A stretch of 61,865 nt of DNA, from NCBI GenBank assembly GCA_964498255.1, contig CAZCGW010000011.1, positions 1 to 61,865 of the forward strand, given 5' to 3'. The notes under the pieces were generated by a model. The model saw only the letters and a program-made list of their open reading frames with translations. It did no database searches and was not told where the DNA came from. The position numbers and the translations under genes are program-made. How positions within the stretch are numbered: the stretch's first letter is position 1; the number at the start of each line of letters is the position of its first letter. The DNA comes from Fluviibacter sp964498255. GTDB taxonomy: Bacteria; Pseudomonadota; Gammaproteobacteria; Burkholderiales; Rhodocyclaceae. Shown here in pieces: positions 26,746 to 35,813 of the stretch.

Positions 26746-28188
26746 ATGACCTGGGAAGTTGTCATCGGCATCGAAACGCATGCCCAACTCGCCACCCAAT
26801 CGAAAATCTTTTCGGGGGCCTCCACCGCTTTCGGCGCCGAGCCGAATGTGCAAACCAGCCTGATCGACCTGGCCATGCCGGGCGTGCTGCCGGTAGTGAA
26901 TCGCGAAGCCGTCGGCTGCGCCATCCGCTTCGGCCTGGCTGTTGGTGCCAAGATCGATCAGCACTCCATCTTTGCCCGCAAAAATTACTTCTACCCGGAT
27001 CTGCCCAAGGGCTACCAGATCAGCCAGTTTGAAAACCCCGTCGTGGTGGGTGGTCAGATCGTGCTGCAACTTGGCCAGGGTGACGATGCCGTTGAAAAGG
27101 TCGTTAACCTGACTCGCGCGCACATGGAAGAAGATGCCGGCAAATCCCTGCATGAAGATTTCCACGGCCGCACCGGTGTCGATCTCAATCGTGCCGGCAC
27201 GCCGCTACTCGAAATCGTTACCGAGCCAGAAATGCGTTCGTCGGCAGAAGCCGTCGCCTACGCCCGCGCGTTGCACAGCCTGGTACGCTGGATCGGCATC
27301 TGTGATGGCAACATGCAGGAAGGCTCCTTCCGCTGTGATGCCAACGTCTCCGTACGCAAGCCGGGTCAACCTTTCGGCACGCGTCGTGAGATCAAGAATC
27401 TCAACTCCTTCCGCTTCATGCAACAAGCCATCGACTTTGAAGTCCAATGGCAAATTAACGAACTGGAAGAAGGCCGCGCCATTCAGCAAGCCACAGTCCT
27501 GTTCGACCCCGACACCGGTGAAACGCGTGCCATGCGCAGCAAAGAAGACGCACAGGATTACCGCTACTTCCCAGACCCGGATCTATTGCCCGTTGCGATT
27601 AGTAACGAATGGATTGAGCGTGTACGTGGCGAAATGCCAGAACTGCCACAAGGCATGCGCGAACGCTTCCAGACACTCGGCCTCTCGGCCTACGATGCCG
27701 CCGCCGTGACTGCATCACTGGAAATTGCCCGTTACTACGAAAGCACCCTCAAGGTGGCTGGTAACGCACAAGCCAAGGTGGCCGCTAACTGGATCATGGG
27801 CGAACTGTCTGCACGCCTCAATCGCGAAGACCTCGACATCGAAGCGGCCCCGGTCAACCCGGAGCAACTGGGTGGCCTCATCGCCCGCATTGCCGACCAG
27901 ACCATTTCCAACGCCATCGCCAAGAAAGTATTCGACGCACTGTGGCAAGGTCAAGGCAAGAGCGCCGATGAAATCATTGAAGCACAGGGTTTGAAGCAGA
28001 TCACCGACACGGGTGCGATCGAATCGCTGGTGGATGAAGTGTTGGCTGCGAATCCCGGCAATGTGGCCGAATTCAAAGCGGGCAAAGAGAAAGCACTCAA
28101 CGCCTTAGTCGGCCAGATCATGAAGGCTGCCAAGGGCAAAGCCAATCCGCAACAGGTGAATGATCTGTTGAAGAAGAAGCTGGGCTAA
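26746..28188 (+). CDS. gatB: Asp/Glu-tRNA amidotransferase subunit B
   Basis: The 480-residue kinase/transamidation subunit, which phosphorylates the misacylated tRNA carboxylate and adds ammonia from GatA. Motifs: VIGIETHAQL near the start, ARKNYFYPDLPKGYQISQ, EDAGKSLH, RAGTPLLEIVTEPE and EGSFRCDANVSVR. The C-terminal YqeY-like tail domain ends in NPQQVNDLLKKKL. ATG 26746 follows a GAGAGAG purine tract. A bidirectional terminator follows. Confidence 0.96.
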   Translation: MTWEVVIGIETHAQLATQSKIFSGASTAFGAEPNVQTSLIDLAMPGVLPVVNREAVGCAIRFGLAVGAKIDQHSIFARKNYFYPDLPKGYQISQFENPVVVGGQIVLQLGQGDDAVEKVVNLTRAHMEEDAGKSLHEDFHGRTGVDLNRAGTPLLEIVTEPEMRSSAEAVAYARALHSLVRWIGICDGNMQEGSFRCDANVSVRKPGQPFGTRREIKNLNSFRFMQQAIDFEVQWQINELEEGRAIQQATVLFDPDTGETRAMRSKEDAQDYRYFPDPDLLPVAISNEWIERVRGEMPELPQGMRERFQTLGLSAYDAAAVTASLEIARYYESTLKVAGNAQAKVAANWIMGELSARLNREDLDIEAAPVNPEQLGGLIARIADQTISNAIAKKVFDALWQGQGKSADEIIEAQGLKQITDTGAIESLVDEVLAANPGNVAEFKAGKEKALNALVGQIMKAAKGKANPQQVNDLLKKKLG

Positions 28189-28206
28189 TTCATTGCAGCC
28201 CAAAGC

Positions 28207-28236
28207 AAAAAAGCCGTTCTCATGAACGGCTTTTTT
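28207..28236. terminator. Bidirectional intrinsic terminator between gatB and pyrE
   Basis: A perfect 7-bp stem GCCGTTC/GAACGGC (28213-28219 with 28224-28230), loop TCAT, is flanked by A6 on the left and T6 on the right. It serves gatCAB on the plus strand and pyrE on the minus strand. Confidence 0.9.
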
Positions 28237-28251
28237 GTTAGTCGCACAACA

Positions 28252-28890
28252 TCAAATACCGTACTGCTCGCGATAGGCTGCCACGGCTGGGCGGTGCGTC
28301 GCTAACTCGGCATTGTCCTTAAGGAAGTCGAGCAGATCTGCCAGATTAGCGATCGCGATGACCGGGATGCCGTATGAAGCTGATACTTCCTGCACGGCCG
28401 ATAATTCGCCCGTGCCGCGTTCCATACGGTCGAGAGCGATCAATACGCCAGCAGGGGTAGCGCCCTGATTACGGATGAGCTCCACCGATTCACGCACCGA
28501 GGTACCCGCAGAAATCACATCATCAATAATCAGCACACGGCCTTTGAGTGGCGCACCGACCACATTGCCACCCTCACCATGGTCTTTAGCTTCCTTGCGG
28601 TTAAACGCATAAGGGAAGTTATGGCCTTGCTGTGCCAGAATCACCGAGATGGCGGCAACGAGGGGAATGCCTTTATAGGCCGGGCCAAAGAGCATGTCGA
28701 ACTGCAAGCCGGATTCCAGCAAACGCCCCGCATAAAACTCGGAGAGCTTGGCCAGTGCTGCACCGTCCTGAAACAAACCCGAATTAAAGAAGTAAGGCGA
28801 CAAACGACCAGCCTTGGTCTTGAATTCACCAAAACGCAGGACGTTCTGATCTAGAGAAAAGCGGATGAAATCGTGGCTGAGTGTCGACAT
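28252..28890 (-). CDS. pyrE: Orotate phosphoribosyltransferase
   Basis: Makes orotidine monophosphate from orotate and PRPP in pyrimidine synthesis. The 212-residue protein has FKTKAGRLSPYFFNSG, the FGPAYKGIPLV loop, RKEAKDHGEGG (flexible catalytic loop) and the PRPP motif VLIIDDVISAGTSVRES. It lies downstream of glcF (73-nt gap, same strand) and ends at the shared terminator. Confidence 0.96.
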   Translation of the reverse strand: MSTLSHDFIRFSLDQNVLRFGEFKTKAGRLSPYFFNSGLFQDGAALAKLSEFYAGRLLESGLQFDMLFGPAYKGIPLVAAISVILAQQGHNFPYAFNRKEAKDHGEGGNVVGAPLKGRVLIIDDVISAGTSVRESVELIRNQGATPAGVLIALDRMERGTGELSAVQEVSASYGIPVIAIANLADLLDFLKDNAELATHRPAVAAYREQYGI

Positions 28891-28963
28891 GGCAATCTTT
28901 CTTCGGTTTTTGAAACAATGCCCGCATTATCTCAAGAACTTGGCCGATAGCCACCCTCGCTTT

Positions 28964-30196
28964 TTATATCATCCGGTCAATCAGCTCGATCCAGTGACGC
29001 ACCGGCACATCGGTGCCCGACTGCAGGTGATTGATACAACCCACATTGCCCGAAACAATCTCCTGCGGCTCTGTTTTGAGGATATTCGTTAGCTTGCGAC
29101 CCAGCAGCTCTTGCGAGAGCGCTGGTTGCAGAATCGAATAGGTGCCGGCCGAGCCACAGCATAAGTGGCTGTCTTGGCAGAGGCGAACCGTGACACCCAA
29201 TCCACTCAGCAGGGTTTCTACTGAGCCACGAATCTTCTGGCCATGCTGTAAGGTACACGGTGGGTGATACGTCACACGCTCTGGCGTAGCACTCTGACGT
29301 TTGTTTTGTGCCAGCGTACCGATTTGCGCTGCATAGGTCGGCATGATCTCGCTTACATCTTTGGCCATGGCTGAAATGCGTTTGGCTTTATCGGCATACG
29401 CTGGGTCATGCGCCAGAATTTCAGCATAGTCCTTGATCATCACACCACAACCGGAGGCATTGATGACGATGGTGTCGAGACCGTTCTCCACATGCGGCCA
29501 CCAGGCATCGATGTTGCGCTTCATCTGGTCTTCGGCACCATGATGATCATTCAGGTGTTGACGAATAGCGCCACAACATTCTGCATCGCTTGCGATAACC
29601 AATTCAACACCCAGCTTATCGAATACACGCGCTGTAGCGGCATCGACATTCGGCATCAATGCAGGCTGCACGCAACCCACATGCAGTAGCATTTTGGTTT
29701 TGTGGGTCGCCGCTGGCCACTGGCCGGCAGACGGTGCCAACTGGATCTTCTTCTTCAACGTGGCGGGCAAGAACGGGCGCACAGAACGACCTACGCCAAG
29801 CAGGAATGAAAAGATCCCGCGACGACTGAGCGTCTCACGCATCAGCCAGCGTTGCACCCGTTGCGACAACGGACGCACCACGCGTTCGTCCACATAACGA
29901 CGACCGACATCGACCAGACGGCCATAGCGCACACCGGATGGGCAGGTCGATTCGCAATTGCGGCAAGTGAGGCAACGATCCAGATGGTTCTGTGTTTTTT
30001 CAGTAACTGGTGCACCTTCGACCATCTGCTTCATCAGGTAGATGCGACCTCGCGGGCCATCGAGCTCATCACCGAGCATCTGGTACGTCGGACACGTCGC
30101 CGTACAGAAACCGCAATGCACGCAGTTGTTAATAATGGATTTAACCGCGTCAATGTCGCGATCATTCTTGAATTCGGGAACGATGTTGATCTGCAT
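28964..30196 (-). CDS. glcF: Glycolate oxidase iron-sulfur subunit
   Basis: A 410-residue iron-sulfur subunit carrying electrons from the GlcD/GlcE flavoproteins to the membrane quinone pool. Two [4Fe-4S] motifs lie near the N-terminus: CVHCGFCTATCPTY and CLTCRNCESTCPSG. Two CCG-type domains follow, including CHPPCTLQHG-like and DSHLCCGSAGTY segments. I chose ATG 30196 (MQINIVPEF), one base after the glcE stop; longer frames start within glcE. Confidence 0.93.
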   Translation of the reverse strand: MQINIVPEFKNDRDIDAVKSIINNCVHCGFCTATCPTYQMLGDELDGPRGRIYLMKQMVEGAPVTEKTQNHLDRCLTCRNCESTCPSGVRYGRLVDVGRRYVDERVVRPLSQRVQRWLMRETLSRRGIFSFLLGVGRSVRPFLPATLKKKIQLAPSAGQWPAATHKTKMLLHVGCVQPALMPNVDAATARVFDKLGVELVIASDAECCGAIRQHLNDHHGAEDQMKRNIDAWWPHVENGLDTIVINASGCGVMIKDYAEILAHDPAYADKAKRISAMAKDVSEIMPTYAAQIGTLAQNKRQSATPERVTYHPPCTLQHGQKIRGSVETLLSGLGVTVRLCQDSHLCCGSAGTYSILQPALSQELLGRKLTNILKTEPQEIVSGNVGCINHLQSGTDVPVRHWIELIDRMI

Positions 30197-30197
30197 C

Positions 30198-31295
30198 TTA
30201 CAAACCCTGATAGAGGCGGCCCGGGTTAAACACCCCGTGCGGATCAAACGTATTTTTCAGGCGATGATGGATCGCCAGGAGTGCCGGAGGCAATGCATCA
30301 AAGACATCGCCAACGGCGTGTTGATTATTAAACTGAACGGCATGGCCACCTATGCTGCGGGCCAGATTGCGGATGACTTCCGGCGCGGCATCACTCCACA
30401 ACCAGCGTTGCGCGCCACCCCATTCGATGAGCTGCGTGTCGGCACCAGGCACTTTGCCGTCAATCGCTGGCGCGACGGCAGGTACCGACAAGCGCCACAA
30501 CTGGCGTCCACCTGCGGTGCACTGTGCCTTGTCGAAGAACGGATGTGTCTGATCCTGCAAATCGCCCCAGAGCCTGGCCGCCATTTCTGGTGGCAGCCTG
30601 GTGCCGCCCAGCTGCTCTTCGGCAGAAGCCACTGCGGCACGCGCACCGGCCAATCGCACACTCAAAACACCTTGGCTCCAGACACTACCGGTAATGGGCA
30701 ATGGTTTTGCAGACCACGCATTCACCTGGTGAATCGCGGCTGCTTCAGACAATTCGAAGCACAAGGTGCTTTGTGCCGGCGGGATCGGCAGCACCTTCAA
30801 CGAGACCTGTGTGATCAGCCCCAGCACGCCGAGCGAGCCCACCATTAAGCGCGACACGTCGTAGCCGGCCACGTTCTTCATGACCTGGCCACCGAACTTC
30901 AAGGCATCGCCTTTACCATCAATCATATGCAGGCCGAGTACAAAATCACGCACACCGCCGGCATAAGGCCGTGCCGGACCCGAAAGGCCCGCGGCAATTA
31001 CGCCACCCAGGGTTGAACCGATTGCATAGCGAGGCGGCTCGAAAGGCAGCATCTGACCACGCTCAGCCAGGGCTTTTTCCAGATCGGCAATCGTCGTGCC
31101 AGCACGTGCCGTCAGCACAAGTTCCGCCGGGTCATAATCCAGTATGCCGGTATGGCCTGTAGTGCTAAGCGTTTGTTGCGCTTCAACGGCATTGCCGTAC
31201 CAGCGCTTGCTCCCGGCGCCTTCAATAGTCAGCGGTGTTTTTTGTACCACTGCTTCGCGGATTTGCGCGACAAATTCGTTGGTTAAGTCAGCCAT
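30198..31295 (-). CDS. glcE: Glycolate oxidase FAD-binding subunit GlcE
   Basis: A 365-residue FAD-binding (PCMH-type) subunit of glycolate oxidase. The FAD-binding segment VLTARAGTTIADLEKALAERGQMLPFEPP and the STLGGVIAAGLSGPARPYAGGVRDFVLG block are characteristic. ATG 31295 gives MADLTNEF and sits 8 nt after the glcD stop. It is the shorter of the two flavoproteins and lacks the long C-terminal half of GlcD. Confidence 0.9.
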   Translation of the reverse strand: MADLTNEFVAQIREAVVQKTPLTIEGAGSKRWYGNAVEAQQTLSTTGHTGILDYDPAELVLTARAGTTIADLEKALAERGQMLPFEPPRYAIGSTLGGVIAAGLSGPARPYAGGVRDFVLGLHMIDGKGDALKFGGQVMKNVAGYDVSRLMVGSLGVLGLITQVSLKVLPIPPAQSTLCFELSEAAAIHQVNAWSAKPLPITGSVWSQGVLSVRLAGARAAVASAEEQLGGTRLPPEMAARLWGDLQDQTHPFFDKAQCTAGGRQLWRLSVPAVAPAIDGKVPGADTQLIEWGGAQRWLWSDAAPEVIRNLARSIGGHAVQFNNQHAVGDVFDALPPALLAIHHRLKNTFDPHGVFNPGRLYQGL

Positions 31296-31303
31296 ATCAA
31301 TCT

Positions 31304-32764
31304 CTAGAAGCGGGGCAGATCGGCATGCGGCAACTGGCCACGATGCACATGCATACGACCGTATTCGGCACAACGATGCAACGTTGGGATCACCTTGTCC
31401 GGATTCAGCAGTTTGGCCGGATCAAAAGCGGCCTTAACGCCAAAGAAGGTATCGCGCTCTTTCTCTTCAAACTGCACACACATGGTGTTGATCTTTTCAA
31501 TGCCGACACCATGCTCACCGGTTACGGTACCCCCCAGCGCCACACACGCTTCGAGAATCTCATTACCGAAATCTTCTGCACGATGCCACTGATCTTCGTC
31601 TGAACCATCAAACAGAATGAGCGGGTGCATATTGCCATCGCCCGCATGGAATACGTTCATACAACGCAAGCCGTAACGGTCTTCCATTTCCTTGATCTGG
31701 TTGAGCAAGGTTGCAATGGCTTTCTTGGGGATGGTGCCATCCATGCAGTAATAGTCAGGCGAAATACGGCCCGCTGCCGGGAAGGCATTCTTACGGCCAC
31801 TCCAGAACACCATGCGCTCTGCTTCGCTTTGCGATACCTGGATGCGAATGGCGCCTGACTGGCGCAATACAGCGCTCATGCGCTCGATTTCTTCGGTCAC
31901 TTCTTCTTCGGTACCGTCTGACTCGCAGAGCAGAATGGCTTCTGCATCCAGGTCGTAACCGGCGTGCACAAATTCTTCCACCGCGCGCGTGGCGGCTTTG
32001 TCCATCATTTCCAGTCCGGCGGGGATTAACCCGGCAGCAATCACATCAGCCACTGCATTACCGGCCTTGGTCATATCATCAAAGCTGGCCATGATGACGC
32101 GGGCAACCGGTGGCTTCGGCACCAGACGTACCAGCACTTCGGTCACCACGGCCAACATGCCTTCGCTACCGATCATCACGGCGAGCAAGTCCAGACCTGG
32201 CGCATCCAGCGCTTCGGTGCCGAATTCAACGACCTCACCATCCATCAAGACTGCGCGCACCTGAATCACATTGTTCACGGTGAGCCCATACTTGAGGCAA
32301 TGCACACCGCCCGAATTCTCGGCAACATTGCCACCGATAGAACAGGCGATCTGGCTGGAAGGATCTGGTGCGTAGTAAAGCCCATAGGGCGCCGCTGCGT
32401 CAGAGATGGCGAGGTTGCGCACACCCGGCTGCAAGGTCGCTCTGCGACTCAGCGGATCAATACCCAGGATCTGATTCATTTTGGCGGTCGACAGCACAAT
32501 GCCTTCTTGAATAGGCATGGCACCGCCGGACAAACCAGTACCCGCACCACGCGGCACGACTGGCACGCCAAACTCATTACATAGTTTCAGTACCGCCTGC
32601 ACCTGCGCTTCGTTCTCAGGCAAGGCTACGGCCAATGGTAACGTCCGATAAGCTGCGAGGCCATCGCACTCGTAAGGGGCGGTATCTTCCTTCTGCCAAA
32701 GCAGATTGGCAGCTGGCAGCACTTTCTGTAAAGCCTCAACCAATCTCTGCTGATTAGCGCTCAT
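31304..32764 (-). CDS. glcD: Glycolate oxidase subunit GlcD
   Basis: The 486-residue catalytic FAD subunit oxidising glycolate to glyoxylate. Motifs: VVPRGAGTGLSGGAMP (FAD diphosphate), ACSIGGNVAENSGGVHCLKYGLT and the C-terminal NVFHAGDGNMHPLI and TGEHGVGIEK segments. It is first in glcDEF. Its promoter region carries a CATATG box, a TATAAT and a 7-bp palindrome. D-lactate or 2-hydroxyglutarate dehydrogenases are close relatives, but the glcDEF order supports glycolate. Confidence 0.92.
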   Translation of the reverse strand: MSANQQRLVEALQKVLPAANLLWQKEDTAPYECDGLAAYRTLPLAVALPENEAQVQAVLKLCNEFGVPVVPRGAGTGLSGGAMPIQEGIVLSTAKMNQILGIDPLSRRATLQPGVRNLAISDAAAPYGLYYAPDPSSQIACSIGGNVAENSGGVHCLKYGLTVNNVIQVRAVLMDGEVVEFGTEALDAPGLDLLAVMIGSEGMLAVVTEVLVRLVPKPPVARVIMASFDDMTKAGNAVADVIAAGLIPAGLEMMDKAATRAVEEFVHAGYDLDAEAILLCESDGTEEEVTEEIERMSAVLRQSGAIRIQVSQSEAERMVFWSGRKNAFPAAGRISPDYYCMDGTIPKKAIATLLNQIKEMEDRYGLRCMNVFHAGDGNMHPLILFDGSDEDQWHRAEDFGNEILEACVALGGTVTGEHGVGIEKINTMCVQFEEKERDTFFGVKAAFDPAKLLNPDKVIPTLHRCAEYGRMHVHRGQLPHADLPRF

Positions 32765-32791
32765 GACGCCCCTTTATTCACAATAGTGGCA

Positions 32792-32808
32792 AACTCCAGC
32801 ATGGAGTT
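32792..32808. promoter_or_regulatory. Palindrome downstream of the glcD promoter
   Basis: Perfect inverted repeat AACTCCA-GCA-TGGAGTT, about 30 nt upstream of the glcD ATG and 9 nt downstream of the -10 box. The position fits a repressor operator or a short mRNA hairpin. The cognate factor is unknown. Confidence 0.5.
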
Positions 32809-32817
32809 CTTAAGCAA

Positions 32818-32847
32818 ATTATAAAAAGACTCTGGGCACGTCATATG
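32818..32847 (-). promoter_or_regulatory. glcD promoter with CATATG box
   Basis: On the minus strand a perfect TATAAT (32823-32818) lies 18 nt downstream of CATATG (32847-32842), itself preceded by TTT. No TTGACA-like -35 exists; the CATATG element sits beside that position. The ppc promoter has the identical layout, which suggests an activator-dependent promoter shared by both. Confidence 0.55.
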
Positions 32848-32914
32848 AAAGTTTTTCTGCTGATGCATGAGTTTTATTCACGCTCAGATGAGCCTGGAAA
32901 AAGTTTGTATGACA

Positions 32915-35716
32915 CTACCCGGTATTCCTTAACGCCGCAGATATGCCGTTGATGCTGAGATGGATCCCGCGCTGAATGCGCTCCCCGGACTTACCTGATC
33001 TGTAGCGACGAATCAGCTCCAGTTGCAGATGATGGAGTGGGTCAATATAGGGAAACCTATGACGTATGGACCGCGCCAACCCAGGATTCGCAGCTAGTCG
33101 TAGCTTCTCACCGGTTATCCAATGCAGGGCTTCCGCAGTTAAGTGCCACTCGTTTTCGATCACGCCAAAGATCTTTTTACGCAAACGGCGATCTGCCACC
33201 AGCTCTGCGTAACGTGACCCCAGTGCCAGATCACTCTTTGCCAGCACCATGTCCATATTAGAAAGCAGCGTGCGGAAAAACGGCCACTCACGGTACATGC
33301 GCTGCAACATGATCAACCGGGCTTTGCGTTCTGACGCATTCTGATTTTCAAGGAAACGATGCACTGCCGAACCAAAGCCATACCAACCCGGCAGGGTCAG
33401 ACGACATTGACCCCAGCTGAAGCTCCACGGAATCGCACGTAGGTCTTCAATCTGCTGCAAGGCTTTACGGGATGCAGGGCGCGAGCCGATGTTGAGCTGC
33501 GCCAACTCTTTCAGGGGCGTTGCGGCAAAGAAATAATCGGTAAAACCGGGTGTTTCATAAACGAGTTTGCGGTACGCCATGGTGCTGGCTTCCGACAAGC
33601 AAGCTGCTACCTCCAGAAAGGACTGCGGGGCTGGCTTGGTTGGCTGTAGCATTGTCGCTTCCAGCGTTGCCGCGACCAGCGTCTCGAGATTGCGCCGACC
33701 AATCTCCGGATTGGCATATTTAGAGGCGATCACCTCGCCTTGTTCGGTCAGACGAATCTGTCCGCGCACCGTCCCCGGCGGCTGCGCCAGAATGGCTTCG
33801 TAGCTCGGGCCACCACCACGGCCAACCGTGCCCCCGCGTCCGTGGAACATACGCAAACGGATACCGTGTGCCGCAGCTAGGCGATCAAAACATTGCGCCA
33901 ATTCTAGCTCTGCCCGATACAGTTCCCAGTTACTGGTAAAAATGCCGCCATCTTTATTGCTATCGCTATAACCCAGCATGATGTCCTGCTCCGCACCCGA
34001 ACGGGCGACGAGCATCGCTACACCTTCCAGGGCATAGAATTCGCTCATGATGTGTGCGGCATTGCGCAGATCGCCAATCGTTTCGAACAATGGCACGACA
34101 ATCAGATCGGTAACACCTGTTTGCGCCAAAGTGCCGCGCATTAGACCAGCTTCTTTAAGCAGTACCAACACTTCCAGCAGATCGCTGACGCTCTCGGTAT
34201 GGCTAATGATGTAATGACGAATCGCCATCGCTCCATACTGCCTGACGACACGATAAGCGGTTTCAAAGATTGCCAACTCATCTAGTGAGTGCGATGAATA
34301 CTCGTGCGTTGGCACACGCAGCGGCCGCACATCGTTAAGCACCTGGAGCAATAGTGTCCGGCGTCCCGTTTCATCCAGCGCGCTGTAGTCAGCGCACATG
34401 CCCGCGGTAACCAGCAATTCGGCCACTACCGCCTCGTGTTTATCCGAACTCTGCCGCAAATCCACGGTGGCCAGATGGAATCCAAACACCGACACGGCGC
34501 GAATGAGTGGTTGTAGACGTTGCGAACACAACCCCGCTACACCTTGGGCATGCAGACAAGCTTCAATCGTCCGTAGGTCTTCAATAAAAGCTTCCGGTCT
34601 GTCATACGCAGCGCCGCTCGACGATGGCATATCCGACAACACGCCAACGCGTAGCTTCTCTAGCGTAGCGAGCAATCGAGTCTGCACACCCGCCAATGCA
34701 CGGCGATAGAGTTCATCACTACGGTGTTCGCTCTCGTCACCGGATGCATTGGCCAATGTAATGAGTTCCGGCGTAAACACCGCCAGCATCGATGATTGCG
34801 ACAGCTCTCGACCCAACGCATGCACTTCCTGCAAGTAGTGTCGCAAGGCTACTTCACTCTGCCGACGCGTGGCGTAATCCAGCGTTTGCGCTGTAACGTT
34901 AGGATTGCCATCACGATCGCCACCGATCCAGTGACCCATCCGGAAAAAGCTGGGCACCTGCCATCCGCTTAAATCTTCCTCCAGCGTGGCATACAGCTTG
35001 GGGATCTCTTCCAGGAACGTCGCATCATAATAACTGAGCGCATTCTCGATTTCATCGATGACCGTCAACTTGGTAAAGCGTAAGAGCCGAGTCTGCCAGA
35101 GTAGCGTGACACGTGCGCGCAGCTGTTGTTCGTTGTCGTGCAGTCGCCTGTCTAGCAGCGCCTTCCGGCTTTTAACGCTGCCGAATTCATCGCGAATGGC
35201 GTCACGTTCTGTGAGCAGCTGTGCGATGTCGCGTTCCACATCCAGAATGCTTTTGCGCTGCACTTCCGTCGGGTGCGCGGTGAGCACTGGCGAGACATAG
35301 GCTTCAGCCAGCACCTGCGCAATCTGACGCGGTGTTTTGCCACTGGCGCGCAAACGTTTCATGGCTGCACCAATGCTCCCAGGCTGCAACTGACCGGCCC
35401 TGTCATATACCGCACGACGACGAATGTAATGACGATCTTCTGCCAGGTTAGCGAGATGACTGAAATAGGTAAACGCACGGATGACGCTAACTGATAATTC
35501 GTCGCTCAGGCCACTCAGGACTTTTTTCAGATTGCGCCCTGCCAACTCATTCGCATCTCGACGAAAGGCCACAGACAATTTGCGAATCGCTTCGACACGT
35601 TCGTAAACGACATCGCCCTCCTGGCTGCGAATCACATCACCGAGGATGCGGCCGAGCAGTCGAATATCTTCGACCAAAGGTTTTTCGGCATCTTTCTTAT
35701 GGCGATGTGTTTCCAT
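32915..35716 (-). CDS. ppc: Phosphoenolpyruvate carboxylase
   Basis: Carboxylates PEP to oxaloacetate, refilling the TCA cycle. The 933-residue protein is somewhat longer than the E. coli enzyme (883). Signatures: AHPTEVQRKS with the catalytic His, MLGYSDSNKDGG, FHGRGGTVGRGGG and LTEQGEVIASKYA; the C-terminus ends NTG like other proteobacterial enzymes. ATG 35716 gives METHRHKK. It lies between glcDEF and the LysR gene on the same strand but has its own promoter and a leader palindrome. Confidence 0.96.
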   Translation of the reverse strand: METHRHKKDAEKPLVEDIRLLGRILGDVIRSQEGDVVYERVEAIRKLSVAFRRDANELAGRNLKKVLSGLSDELSVSVIRAFTYFSHLANLAEDRHYIRRRAVYDRAGQLQPGSIGAAMKRLRASGKTPRQIAQVLAEAYVSPVLTAHPTEVQRKSILDVERDIAQLLTERDAIRDEFGSVKSRKALLDRRLHDNEQQLRARVTLLWQTRLLRFTKLTVIDEIENALSYYDATFLEEIPKLYATLEEDLSGWQVPSFFRMGHWIGGDRDGNPNVTAQTLDYATRRQSEVALRHYLQEVHALGRELSQSSMLAVFTPELITLANASGDESEHRSDELYRRALAGVQTRLLATLEKLRVGVLSDMPSSSGAAYDRPEAFIEDLRTIEACLHAQGVAGLCSQRLQPLIRAVSVFGFHLATVDLRQSSDKHEAVVAELLVTAGMCADYSALDETGRRTLLLQVLNDVRPLRVPTHEYSSHSLDELAIFETAYRVVRQYGAMAIRHYIISHTESVSDLLEVLVLLKEAGLMRGTLAQTGVTDLIVVPLFETIGDLRNAAHIMSEFYALEGVAMLVARSGAEQDIMLGYSDSNKDGGIFTSNWELYRAELELAQCFDRLAAAHGIRLRMFHGRGGTVGRGGGPSYEAILAQPPGTVRGQIRLTEQGEVIASKYANPEIGRRNLETLVAATLEATMLQPTKPAPQSFLEVAACLSEASTMAYRKLVYETPGFTDYFFAATPLKELAQLNIGSRPASRKALQQIEDLRAIPWSFSWGQCRLTLPGWYGFGSAVHRFLENQNASERKARLIMLQRMYREWPFFRTLLSNMDMVLAKSDLALGSRYAELVADRRLRKKIFGVIENEWHLTAEALHWITGEKLRLAANPGLARSIRHRFPYIDPLHHLQLELIRRYRSGKSGERIQRGIHLSINGISAALRNTG

Positions 35717-35733
35717 CTCTTGTGTACCCCAAG

Positions 35734-35757
35734 TTTCTGAAGAAGCTACTTCAGAAA
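35734..35757. promoter_or_regulatory. Palindrome in the ppc leader
   Basis: Perfect 9-bp inverted repeat TTTCTGAAG/CTTCAGAAA with a 6-nt spacer, directly abutting the ppc -10 box on its downstream side. It covers the probable transcription start, an operator-like position. No T-run follows, so a terminator is unlikely. Confidence 0.55.
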
Positions 35758-35787
35758 ATTATAGGGTTTACACACGCAATCCATATG
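35758..35787 (-). promoter_or_regulatory. ppc promoter with CATATG box
   Basis: On the minus strand a perfect TATAAT (35763-35758) lies exactly 18 nt downstream of CATATG (35787-35782), again preceded by TTTT. The spacing equals that at glcD. The -35 region lacks a sigma-70 consensus. Confidence 0.55.
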
Positions 35788-35813
35788 AAAACTTTTAACC
35801 GCGCACCTGAGGA

